Part shown: positions 57,407 to 64,000 of the stretch, piece after piece
How the letters are laid out: each line of letters begins with the position of its first letter
Position numbering within the stretch: position 1 is the first letter of the stretch
NCBI GenBank assembly: GCA_018241265.1
Contig: JAFEEF010000036.1
Coordinates: 92,783 to 156,782 of the forward strand
Source of the DNA: Pseudomonadota bacterium
Lineage (GTDB): Bacteria > Pseudomonadota > Gammaproteobacteria > Burkholderiales > Burkholderiaceae_C
DNA length: 64,000 bases
Direction: 5' to 3'
Translations under genes and position numbers: made by a program
Notes under the pieces: model-generated
Databases searched by the model: none
What the model saw: the letters and a program-made list of their open reading frames with translations, nothing else
Told to the model about the DNA's origin: nothing

Positions 57407-57551
57407 TGCAGCGTGGCCGAGGCGCGCGACCACTCGAACGTCACGCTTCCATCCCGGTCCGGCAACGCAGTCCGCAAGTCCCGCAAGCCCCCGCAAGAGG
57501 CGTCGACATGGCCGAGCGGTATGCTAGGGCGGCTTTCCGCCATCCTTGCCC

Positions 57552-58772
57552 ATGCCGACCCGCCGCGCCCCACCCCGCCCCCGTTCCCGCGAGCCGTCGT
57601 CCGACGCTGCCGCGCTACCCGAAGAATCCATCCTGGTGCTGCAGGGCGGCGGTGCGCTCGGCTCCTATCAGGCCGGCGTGTACGAGGCGCTCGGCGCCAC
57701 GGGGCATGCGCTCGACTGGGTCGCCGGCATCTCGATCGGCGCGATCAACTCCGCGCTGATCGCCGGCAACCCGCCGGAGCGGCGCGGCGAACGACTGCGC
57801 GAGTTCTGGGATCTCGTGTCGTCGACGAATGCGATCGCGCAACTTCCCGACACGCCGTCGGCACGCGACGTCTTCAACGAGTCGAGCGCGCTCCAGGCCG
57901 TGCTCTTCGGCGTCCCCGGCTTCTTCACGCCGCGCGTGCCGCCGGCTCCGTTCCAGTTGCCGGGCACGCTCGCAGCGATCAGCTACTACGACACCGAGCC
58001 GCTCCGGCGGACCCTCGAACGCCTGGTCGACTTCGACCTGATCAACCGCGGCAAGGTGCGGCTGTCGCTCGGCGCCGTGAACGTGCGCACCGGCAACTTC
58101 GCCTATTTCGACAGCGCCCGTCAGCGCATCGACGCGCGCCATGTGATGGCCAGCGGCGCGCTGCCGCCCGGCTTTCCGCCGGTCGAGATCGACGGCGAGC
58201 ACTACTGGGACGGCGGCCTGGTGTCGAACACGCCGCTGCAATACGTGCTCGACCAACCCGGCGCGCGCCCGCGGGTCGTGTTCCAGGTCGACCTGTTCGC
58301 CGCGCGCGGCGACCTGCCGACGAACCTGTCGCAAGTGAGCGAGCGCGAGAAGGACATCCGTTTTTCGAGCCGGACGCGGCTGAACACCAGCAACGAACTG
58401 GCGCGTCATCGGCTCGCGCTGGCGGCGCGGCGGCTCGTCGCCAAGCTGCCGCCGGCCTTGCGCGACGATCCCGATGCACGGCTGCTGGCGGCTTCCGAGG
58501 CCGAGGCCGCGGTGTCGGTCGTGCATCTGATCTACCGCAGCAAGCACTACGAAAGCCAGTCGAAGGACTACGAGTTCTCGCGCCTGTCGATGCGGGAACA
58601 CTGGGATGCCGGCCGCACCGACATGCAGTCGACGCTCACGGATCCGCGCTGGCTGCATCGCCGTCACAATGGGCACGGCGTGCACGTCTACGACCTGCTG
58701 CCGGGCGCGCCCGACGACCGGCCGCTGCCGCCGGCCGACACCGCCGCGACGCCCGAATCGGCGCGTCGCTGA
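57552..58772 (+). CDS. Patatin-like phospholipase (DUF3734 type)
   Basis: This 406-residue protein has an oxyanion-hole motif [19 protein letters not shown], the nucleophile elbow GISIG and the catalytic Asp in DGGLVSNTP. The C-terminal DUF3734 region has [17 protein letters not shown]. Serine-Asp dyad hydrolases of this type cleave acyl esters. The gene next door makes 3-hydroxybutyrate dehydrogenase, suggesting a link to polyhydroxybutyrate or lipid turnover. A signal peptide is not evident. The first 25 residues are Arg/Pro-rich. Confidence 0.91.
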   Translation: MPTRRAPPRPRSREPSSDAAALPEESILVLQGGGALGSYQAGVYEALGATGHALDWVAGISIGAINSALIAGNPPERRGERLREFWDLVSSTNAIAQLPDTPSARDVFNESSALQAVLFGVPGFFTPRVPPAPFQLPGTLAAISYYDTEPLRRTLERLVDFDLINRGKVRLSLGAVNVRTGNFAYFDSARQRIDARHVMASGALPPGFPPVEIDGEHYWDGGLVSNTPLQYVLDQPGARPRVVFQVDLFAARGDLPTNLSQVSEREKDIRFSSRTRLNTSNELARHRLALAARRLVAKLPPALRDDPDARLLAASEAEAAVSVVHLIYRSKHYESQSKDYEFSRLSMREHWDAGRTDMQSTLTDPRWLHRRHNGHGVHVYDLLPGAPDDRPLPPADTAATPESARR

Positions 58773-58834
58773 CCCGATCGCGCCTTTCCCCTTCCCCGCT
58801 CCGATCTCCCCTCTCATCATCACGAGGTCTCTCC

Positions 58835-59617
58835 ATGAAGCTACAAGACAAGGTCTGCATCGTCACGGGCGCCGCCAGCGGCATCGGCAAGGAGATCGCG
58901 ACGGTCTATGCGCGCGAGGGCGCGAAGGTCGTGATCGCCGACCTCGCGAAGGATGCGGCCCAGGCCACCGCCGACGCGCTCACGGCCGCCGGCGGCCAGG
59001 CGATGGGCGTCGCGATGGACGTGACCGACGAGGCCCAGGTCAACGCCGCAGTCGCTGAAGTCGTCGCGGCCTGGGGCGGCGTCGACGTGCTGGTCAGCAA
59101 CGCCGGCATCCAGATCGTCCATCCGATCGAGGAGTTCTCGTATGCCGAATGGAAGAAGATGCTGGCGATCCATCTCGACGGCGCGTTCCTGACGACCAAG
59201 GCCTGCATCCCGCACATGTACCGATCGGGACGCGGCGGCAGCATCATCTACATGGGCTCGGTGCACTCGAAGGAAGCGTCGGTGCTGAAGGCGCCTTACG
59301 TGACCGCCAAGCACGGACTCATCGGCCTGGCCAAGACGATCGCCAAGGAAGGCGGCAAGCACGGCGTGCGCGCCAACGTGATCTGCCCCGGCTTCGTGCG
59401 CACGCCATTGGTCGAGAAGCAGATTCCCGAGCAGGCTCAGACCCTCGGCATCAGCGAGGACGACGTCGTCAAGAAGGTGATGCTGAAGGAGACCGTCGAC
59501 GGCGAGTTCACGACCACTGCCGACGTCGCCGAGGTGGCGCTGCTGTTCGCGAGCTTCCCGTCGAACGCGCTGACCGGCCAGTCGCTCGTCGTGAGCCACG
59601 GCTGGTTCATGCAGTGA
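58835..59617 (+). CDS. 3-hydroxybutyrate dehydrogenase (SDR)
   Basis: This 260-residue enzyme oxidises (R)-3-hydroxybutyrate to acetoacetate with NAD. The cofactor loop is GAASGIG (residues about 12-18), NAG follows, and the catalytic Ser, Tyr and Lys are in GSVHSKEAS and YVTAK. The ending [11 protein letters not shown] is characteristic of Burkholderiales 3-hydroxybutyrate dehydrogenases. Its neighbour is a patatin-like hydrolase. It is involved in mobilising polyhydroxybutyrate. Confidence 0.94.
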   Translation: MKLQDKVCIVTGAASGIGKEIATVYAREGAKVVIADLAKDAAQATADALTAAGGQAMGVAMDVTDEAQVNAAVAEVVAAWGGVDVLVSNAGIQIVHPIEEFSYAEWKKMLAIHLDGAFLTTKACIPHMYRSGRGGSIIYMGSVHSKEASVLKAPYVTAKHGLIGLAKTIAKEGGKHGVRANVICPGFVRTPLVEKQIPEQAQTLGISEDDVVKKVMLKETVDGEFTTTADVAEVALLFASFPSNALTGQSLVVSHGWFMQ

Positions 59618-59625
59618 ACCGTGGC

Positions 59626-59898
59626 TCAGCCGCCGGCGTAGTGCCAGCACAGCAGCGCCGCGGCCAGCGCCGGCACGCCGAAGACGACCAGGAAGATCGG
59701 CGCTTCCTCGGCGACCGAGTAGCCGGCACGGCGCACGCCGACCCACATGTTGAGCGCCGCGGCGACGAACCACACAGGGATGAAGAGGCCGGTCGACCAG
59801 ACCGTGACGCGCGGTTGCGCGCCGACGGTCCACAGACCCGCGAGCAGGAAGACCGTCAGCAGGAAGAAGCCTGCGCCCAGCAACTTCAGGGTGTGCAT
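59626..59898 (-). CDS. Small three-segment membrane protein, function unknown
   Basis: This 90-residue protein has three hydrophobic segments (about 5-24, 32-54 and 65-87) and GVRRAGYSVAEEAP between the last two. I do not recognise a family. The start ATG at 59898 is chosen because the first segment follows it at once. It is divergent from aat and convergent with the dehydrogenase gene. Confidence 0.7.
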   Translation of the reverse strand: MHTLKLLGAGFFLLTVFLLAGLWTVGAQPRVTVWSTGLFIPVWFVAAALNMWVGVRRAGYSVAEEAPIFLVVFGVPALAAALLCWHYAGG

Positions 59899-59985
59899 GC
59901 GGTCGGTCGGTGAGATGCAGGTCGCTCGTCGTCGCGCCGCGGATTCTAGGGCGCCGTCGCGACGTGCCGGACGGCACGGCGGCGC

Positions 59986-60738
59986 ATGATCCCCTGGCTG
60001 CACCATCCGGACGAGCCCTTGCCGCCGACGCGCCTCGCGCTCGGCCGCGACGCCGATGCGCCGGGCCTGCTCGCGGCCGGCGGCACGCTGACGACGCGCC
60101 GCCTCGAGGAGGCTTATTCGCACGGCGTCTTCCCGTGGTACAGCGAAGGCCAGCCGGTGCTGTGGTGGTCGCCCGACCCGCGCATGGTGCTGATGGTCGA
60201 CGAGTTCAAGCTGTCGCGGTCGCTGCGCAAGACGCTCGCCCGCTTCCTGCGCACCCCCGGCTGCGAGGTACGCATCGACGGCGACTTCCGGGCCGTCATC
60301 GCTGCGTGCGCGCGGGCGCCGCGCGACGGTCAGGCCGGCACCTGGATCGTGCCCGACATGATCGCGGCCTATGTCGCCTGGCACGCACGCGGCTTCGTGC
60401 ACAGCTTCGAGACCCGGGTCGACGGCGAGCTGGCCGGCGGCCTCTACGGCGTGTCGATCGGACGCATGTTCTTCGGCGAGTCGATGTTCGCGCGCCGCAC
60501 CGATGCGTCGAAGATCGCGCTGGCGGCACTCGTGTGTTTTTGCCGGGAACGGGGCATCACGATGATCGACTGCCAGCAGCGCACCGGACACCTCGCATCG
60601 CTCGGTGCGCGCGAACTGCCGCGCACCGAGTTCGAGCGGCTCCTGATCCCGCGCGTGAGGGAGCCGGCGATCGTCGATTGGACCTATGATGCGTCCGTCT
60701 GGCGACATCTGGCCACCACCTCCACCAACGGCCCGTGA
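59986..60738 (+). CDS. aat: Leucyl/phenylalanyl-tRNA-protein transferase
   Basis: This 250-residue enzyme of the N-degron pathway adds Leu or Phe to proteins with N-terminal Arg or Lys, marking them for ClpAP. Typical sequence is [61 protein letters not shown] and [15 protein letters not shown]. The next gene starts at a GTG overlapping its stop (GTGA), so the two N-degron transferases are co-transcribed. Confidence 0.96.
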   Translation: MIPWLHHPDEPLPPTRLALGRDADAPGLLAAGGTLTTRRLEEAYSHGVFPWYSEGQPVLWWSPDPRMVLMVDEFKLSRSLRKTLARFLRTPGCEVRIDGDFRAVIAACARAPRDGQAGTWIVPDMIAAYVAWHARGFVHSFETRVDGELAGGLYGVSIGRMFFGESMFARRTDASKIALAALVCFCRERGITMIDCQQRTGHLASLGARELPRTEFERLLIPRVREPAIVDWTYDASVWRHLATTSTNGP

Positions 60739-61490
60739 CCCATCCGAAAGAGCTACCGCTCGCCTCACTGCAGTTCTACGCCACGGCGCCGTATCCGTGC
60801 AGCTACATCGAGGGCCGGATGGCACGCTCGCAGGTCGCGACGCCCAGCCACCTGATCCATGCCGACGCCTATTCCGGGCTGGTCGCCAACGGCTTCCGGC
60901 GCAGCGGCATGTTCACCTACCGGCCGTATTGCGACGGCTGCCGTGCCTGCATGCCGCTGCGCATCCCGGTCGCGCAGTTCGAGCCCAATCGCAGCCAGCG
61001 CCGCGCCTGGCGCGCCCACGCCGGCCTCGAAGCGCGCGTGCTGCGCCTGTGCTTCGTCCCCGAGCACTACCAGCTCTACCTGCGCTACCAGGGCGGACGC
61101 CATGTCGGCGGCGGCATGGACCACGACAGCATCGACCAGTACACGCAGTTCCTGCTGCAGAGCCGCGTCAACTCGCGCCTCGTCGAGTTCCGCACGCCGG
61201 CCGCGGAAGGCAGCGTGCTGAAGATGATCTCGATCCTCGACATCCTGAACGACGGGCTGTCGGCGGTCTACACCTTCTACGAGCCCGAGCCGCGCACCAG
61301 CTACGGCACCTACAACGTGCTGTGGCAGATCGAGCAGACGCGGCTCCTGAAACTGCCGCACCTCTACCTCGGCTACTGGATCGGCCAGAGCGGCAAGATG
61401 GCCTACAAGGCGCAGTTCCGGCCGCACCAGCTGTTGGTCAACGGGCAGTGGCAGGCGGTCGACGCGGCAGCATCAAGCGACGCGGCCTGA
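60735..61490 (+). CDS. bpt: Aspartate/glutamate leucyltransferase (ATE family)
   Basis: This 251-residue bacterial ATE-family protein carries the cysteine motifs PCSYIEGR and [14 protein letters not shown] near the N-terminus. Family motifs are [40 protein letters not shown] and LGYWI. Bpt adds Leu to acidic N-termini for ClpS/ClpAP degradation. The GTG start overlaps the aat stop. It converges with the DUF167 gene, 6 bp away. Confidence 0.94.
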   Translation: MTHPKELPLASLQFYATAPYPCSYIEGRMARSQVATPSHLIHADAYSGLVANGFRRSGMFTYRPYCDGCRACMPLRIPVAQFEPNRSQRRAWRAHAGLEARVLRLCFVPEHYQLYLRYQGGRHVGGGMDHDSIDQYTQFLLQSRVNSRLVEFRTPAAEGSVLKMISILDILNDGLSAVYTFYEPEPRTSYGTYNVLWQIEQTRLLKLPHLYLGYWIGQSGKMAYKAQFRPHQLLVNGQWQAVDAAASSDAA

Positions 61491-61496
61491 AGAGCT

Positions 61497-61727
61497 TCAC
61501 GCCGGGTCGACGTCGATCCGGATGCGCTTGATCCTCCCGCTCGCGCCGCTCGCGATCGATACCGCGGACCGACGGCAGCCGAAGCGCTCGGCCACCAGCG
61601 CGACCAACTCCGCATTCGCCTTGCCGTCGATCGGCGCCGCCTTGAGTTGCGCGACCCACCGGCCGTCGTCGCTCTGCGTCAGCAGGCTCGCACGCGCGTT
61701 CGGCTTGACTCGGACCTCGATCAGCAT
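61497..61727 (-). CDS. DUF167 (YggU-like) family protein
   Basis: This 76-residue protein shows the DUF167 features: MLIEVRVKPNA, LKAAPIDGKANAELVALVAE and SGRIKRIRI. The fold is known, but no activity is established. It is transcribed leftward and may be read from the tRNA-Val promoter region; the hairpin at 61755-61786 lies between them. Confidence 0.9.
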   Translation of the reverse strand: MLIEVRVKPNARASLLTQSDDGRWVAQLKAAPIDGKANAELVALVAERFGCRRSAVSIASGASGRIKRIRIDVDPA

Positions 61728-61754
61728 CGCCAGCGCACCGTCAGGGCCAAGAGT

Positions 61755-61786
61755 AAGCCCCCGGCTCCGTGCAGAACCGAGGGCTT
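61755..61786 (-). terminator. Hairpin downstream of tRNA-Val
   Basis: On the minus strand AAGCCCTCGG and CCGGGGGCTT pair (one mismatch) around a 12-nt loop, 18 nt after the tRNA 3' end. It is followed by ACTC, not a uridine run, so it could be a terminator or a processing signal. Confidence 0.5.
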
Positions 61787-61804
61787 CGTGTGGGCTGGGA
61801 TATC

Positions 61805-61879
61805 TGGTGGGCGGTGAGGGTTTCGAACCCCCGACCCCGACAGTGTGAATGTCGTGCTCTACCCCTGAGCTAACCGCCC
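61805..61879 (-). tRNA. tRNA-Val (anticodon CAC)
   Basis: This is a 75-nt cloverleaf read on the minus strand. The acceptor stem is GGGCGGT/ACCGCCC with discriminator A and an encoded CCA. The D arm is GCTC...GAGC. The anticodon stem is CGACA/TGTCG with loop TTCACAC, anticodon CAC for GUG codons. The T arm is GGGGG TTCGAAC CCTC. All invariant positions are present. Confidence 0.95.
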
Positions 61880-61892
61880 GATAGGGGCGCGA

Positions 61893-62615
61893 TTATGCCA
61901 TGGCGACCGCGGCCGGCTCCATGCGGCGCCAGAGCGTCTTGCCTCCGCTGGCCTGGTCGAGACCGGCCAGCAGCGCGACGTGCGCGGCCTCGTCGTCGGC
62001 GTCGGCGACGAGCACGAGCAGGTCGAGCGCGCTCAGGTCGACGGCTACGGATGCGACCTCGGCCGCATCGTCGTCGCCGACGTCGATGACGAGCGAGTTC
62101 TGGCCGCGCGTCATGCGGATGTAGACCTCGGCCAGCAGCCCGGCATCGAGCAGCGCGCCGTGCAGGCTGCGGCTCGAGTTGTCGACCTCCAGGCGCTTGC
62201 ACAGCGCATCGAGCGAATTGGCCTTGCCGGGATAGGTCTCGCGCGCCATCGCGAGGCTGTCGGTCACCTGGCCGACGAAGCTCGTGAACCCGGGATGCGC
62301 GAGGCGCCTCAGCTCGGCGTCCAGGAAGCCGACGTCGAAGCTCGCGTTGTGGATCACGATCTCGGCGCCGGCGACGAACTCGAGGAACTCGTTCGCGACC
62401 GCGGCGAAGAGCGGCTTGTCGGCGAGGAACTCGTCGGTCAGGCCGTGGACCTTGACGGCGTCTTCGTGGTTCGCGCGCTCCGGGTTCAGGTAGAAGTGCA
62501 AGGTCCGGCCGGAGAGCCGCCGGTTCACCATCTCGACGCAGCCGATCTCGATGATGCGATCACCCGATTCGGGGCTGAGGCCGGTGGTCTCGGTGTCGAG
62601 GAAGATCTGTCGCAT
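61893..62615 (-). CDS. dnaQ: DNA polymerase III epsilon subunit (3'-5' proofreading exonuclease)
   Basis: This 240-residue DEDDh exonuclease has Exo I FLDTETTGL (Asp7, Glu9), Exo II NASFDVGFLD and Exo III LHGALLDAGLLAEVY with the His-Asp pair. The end is an acidic, alanine-rich segment before GGKTLWRRMEP, the polymerase-binding tail. It provides proofreading in the replicative core. It lies upstream of tRNA-Val and 9 bp downstream of lgt on the same strand. Confidence 0.95.
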   Translation of the reverse strand: MRQIFLDTETTGLSPESGDRIIEIGCVEMVNRRLSGRTLHFYLNPERANHEDAVKVHGLTDEFLADKPLFAAVANEFLEFVAGAEIVIHNASFDVGFLDAELRRLAHPGFTSFVGQVTDSLAMARETYPGKANSLDALCKRLEVDNSSRSLHGALLDAGLLAEVYIRMTRGQNSLVIDVGDDDAAEVASVAVDLSALDLLVLVADADDEAAHVALLAGLDQASGGKTLWRRMEPAAVAMA

Positions 62616-62624
62616 GGTCGGGCG

Positions 62625-63455
62625 TCAACGGGCCATCGCGCCGGCGTCGAGCGCACCGGCGGGTTGCTGGTGCACACCCCACCACCACAGCGCCGCGCCG
62701 GCCAGGATCATCGGAACGCACAGCCACTGGCCCATGCTCATGCCGAGCGCGAGCAGGCCGAGGAAGTCGTCCGGCTCGCGGAAGTATTCGGCGATGAAGC
62801 GGAAGACGCCGTAGCCGAGCAGGAAGGCACCGGACACCGCGCCGCGCCCGCGCGGGCTCGATGCGTAGAACCAGAGCAGCACGAACAGCAGCATGCCTTC
62901 GAGCGCGAACTGGTAGAGCGGCGACGGATGGCGCGGCACGTTGCTGCCCGATTGCGGAAAGATCATCGCCCACGGCAGGCTCGGGTCGGCCGGCCGGCCC
63001 CACAGCTCGCCGTTGATGAAGTTGCCGATGCGCCCGCACGCCAGGCCGATCGGCACGCAGGGCGCGACCAGATCGGCGACATCGAAGAACGGCCGGCCGC
63101 GCATGCGCGCGAACACGAACATCGCGCCGATCGCGCCGAGCAGCCCGCCGTGGAACGCCATGCCGCCCTTCCACACCGAGAAGATCTCGACGAGGTGCGT
63201 CGCGTAGTAGCCCGGCTTGTAGAACAGCACGTAGCCGAGGCGCCCGCCGATCACGACGCCGAGCACGCCGTAGAACAGCAGGTCCTCGACGTCGCGCCGC
63301 ACCCAGCCGGCGGCGGCGAAATGCGGCAGCCGGGTGCGCCGGCCGGCGAGCCAGAGGAAGAGACCGAAGGCGACGAGGTAGGTGATGCCGTACCAGTGGA
63401 TCGCGACGGGACCGATCCGGACTGCGATCGGATCGAACTGCGGATGAACGAGCAT
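62625..63455 (-). CDS. lgt: Prolipoprotein diacylglyceryl transferase
   Basis: This 276-residue inner-membrane enzyme of seven transmembrane segments attaches diacylglycerol to the lipobox cysteine of prolipoproteins. Family motifs are the N-terminal [23 protein letters not shown] and [27 protein letters not shown] and [12 protein letters not shown] follow. Its products include lipoproteins such as the Wza-like protein at 898. It is divergent from ilvD and in tandem with dnaQ. Confidence 0.96.
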   Translation of the reverse strand: MLVHPQFDPIAVRIGPVAIHWYGITYLVAFGLFLWLAGRRTRLPHFAAAGWVRRDVEDLLFYGVLGVVIGGRLGYVLFYKPGYYATHLVEIFSVWKGGMAFHGGLLGAIGAMFVFARMRGRPFFDVADLVAPCVPIGLACGRIGNFINGELWGRPADPSLPWAMIFPQSGSNVPRHPSPLYQFALEGMLLFVLLWFYASSPRGRGAVSGAFLLGYGVFRFIAEYFREPDDFLGLLALGMSMGQWLCVPMILAGAALWWWGVHQQPAGALDAGAMAR

Positions 63456-63507
63456 GGCCGAGATGATAAGCGGCGGGCCATGCGCCTCCGTGCGCAGCCG
63501 GCGTCGA

Positions 63508-63569
63508 GCTATACCCGCCGGGCTGGCGCTGCCGGGCCTCGGCGGTATAGCGGGACCGAGGGCTATAGT
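63508..63569 (+). promoter_or_regulatory. Candidate control region upstream of ilvD
   Basis: TATAGT at 63564-63569 is one base from a -10 consensus, 32 bp before the ilvD ATG, but no -35 is evident at normal spacing. GCTATA occurs at 63508-63513 and 63562-63567, and its inverse TATAGC at 63546-63551. This forms an inverted pair overlapping the -10, possibly an operator. Confidence 0.3.
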
Positions 63570-63601
63570 TCCCGCCGACCTTGCTCTCGTAGAGGATCCC
63601 C

Positions 63602-64000
63602 ATGAGTTCCAACCGCCGCTCCCGCAACATCACCGAAGGCGTGGCCCGCGCGCCGAACCGCTCGATGTACTACGCGATCGGCTACGAGGAGGCCGACTTC
63701 AAGAAGCCGATGATCGGCGTCGCCAACGGCCACTCGACGATCACGCCGTGCAACGCCGGGCTGCAGAAGCTCGCCGACGCGGCCGTCGCGGGCATCGAGG
63801 CGGCCGGCGGCAACGCGCAGATCTTCGGCACGCCGACGATCAGCGACGGCATGGCGATGGGCACCGAGGGCATGAAGTACAGCCTCGTGTCGCGCGAGGT
63901 CATCGCCGACTGCATCGAGACCTGCGTCGGCGGCCAGTGGATGGACGGCGTGCTCGTCGTCGGCGGCTGCGACAAGAACATGCCCGGCGGCATGATGGGC
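63602..64000 (+). CDS. ilvD: Dihydroxy-acid dehydratase (5' part, continues past window)
   Basis: The first 133 codons are visible. Family sequence includes [39 protein letters not shown] (with a cluster cysteine), [20 protein letters not shown] and [15 protein letters not shown], where the second cysteine of the Fe-S cluster lies. The enzyme forms 2-oxo acids in branched-chain amino acid synthesis. GAGG lies about 10 nt upstream of the ATG. Divergence from lgt is common in Burkholderiales. Confidence 0.96.
   Translation, partial: MSSNRRSRNITEGVARAPNRSMYYAIGYEEADFKKPMIGVANGHSTITPCNAGLQKLADAAVAGIEAAGGNAQIFGTPTISDGMAMGTEGMKYSLVSREVIADCIETCVGGQWMDGVLVVGGCDKNMPGGMMG

Overview
The window is GC-rich, densely packed bacterial DNA that looks like a betaproteobacterium, most likely order Burkholderiales. 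This is inferred from the protein style and gene neighbourhoods: a 3-hydroxybutyrate dehydrogenase ending in SHGWFMQ beside a DUF3734-type patatin, Aat next to Bpt, and lgt divergent from ilvD. No database search was run. Family names such as TIGR03016 are recalled from family knowledge and matched by eye.

About 55 kb (898-56151) is one very large exopolysaccharide locus of the exosortase A (XrtA, PEP-CTERM) type. The first part (898-11436) is the conserved core in the usual order: outer-membrane export lipoprotein, chain-length determinant, tyrosine autokinase, beta-barrel, ExeA-like ATPase, UDP-GlcNAc 2-epimerase, DUF3473 deacetylase, FemAB-like protein and exosortase A with an EpsI domain. 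The second part (11500-32135) makes and assembles the glycan: two nucleotide-sugar dehydrogenases, a formyltransferase/deacetylase fusion, two glutamine-dependent amidotransferases, six glycosyltransferases, a CapK-like ligase, an O-antigen-ligase-like protein, a methyltransferase and further NodB-type deacetylases. Most genes overlap by 4 bp (ATGA or GTGA), so long operons are likely.

The third part (32158-56151) is the accessory and less ordinary part. It has a hot-dog/SDR fusion divergent from an FkbH-ACP-AAC(3)-like acylation cassette. A leftward operon carries a ligase/beta-helix fusion, a truncated asparagine-synthase-like protein and an acyltransferase. A rightward block holds two exosortase-associated hydrolases fused in one gene, a Wzx-type flippase, a GNAT-like protein and a sulfotransferase-like protein. 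It continues with a second ACP and a TPR protein (both leftward), the exosortase-associated acyl ligase and PLP decarboxylase, a second ligase paralogous to the first, and a UDP-glucuronate-epimerase-like enzyme. The likely product is an acidic, N-acylated, possibly sulfated polymer. The priming glycosyltransferase, the PrsK/PrsR-type regulators and any PEP-CTERM substrate protein are not in the window.

The right end (56197-64000) is housekeeping: phosphatidylserine decarboxylase, a DUF3309 peptide, a patatin, 3-hydroxybutyrate dehydrogenase, the N-degron transferases Aat and Bpt, a DUF167 protein, tRNA-Val(CAC), DnaQ, Lgt and the start of IlvD. The left edge cuts a ThiF/E1-like gene. Two long palindromic intergenic elements (25889-26049 and 35941-36232) look like members of dispersed repeat families.
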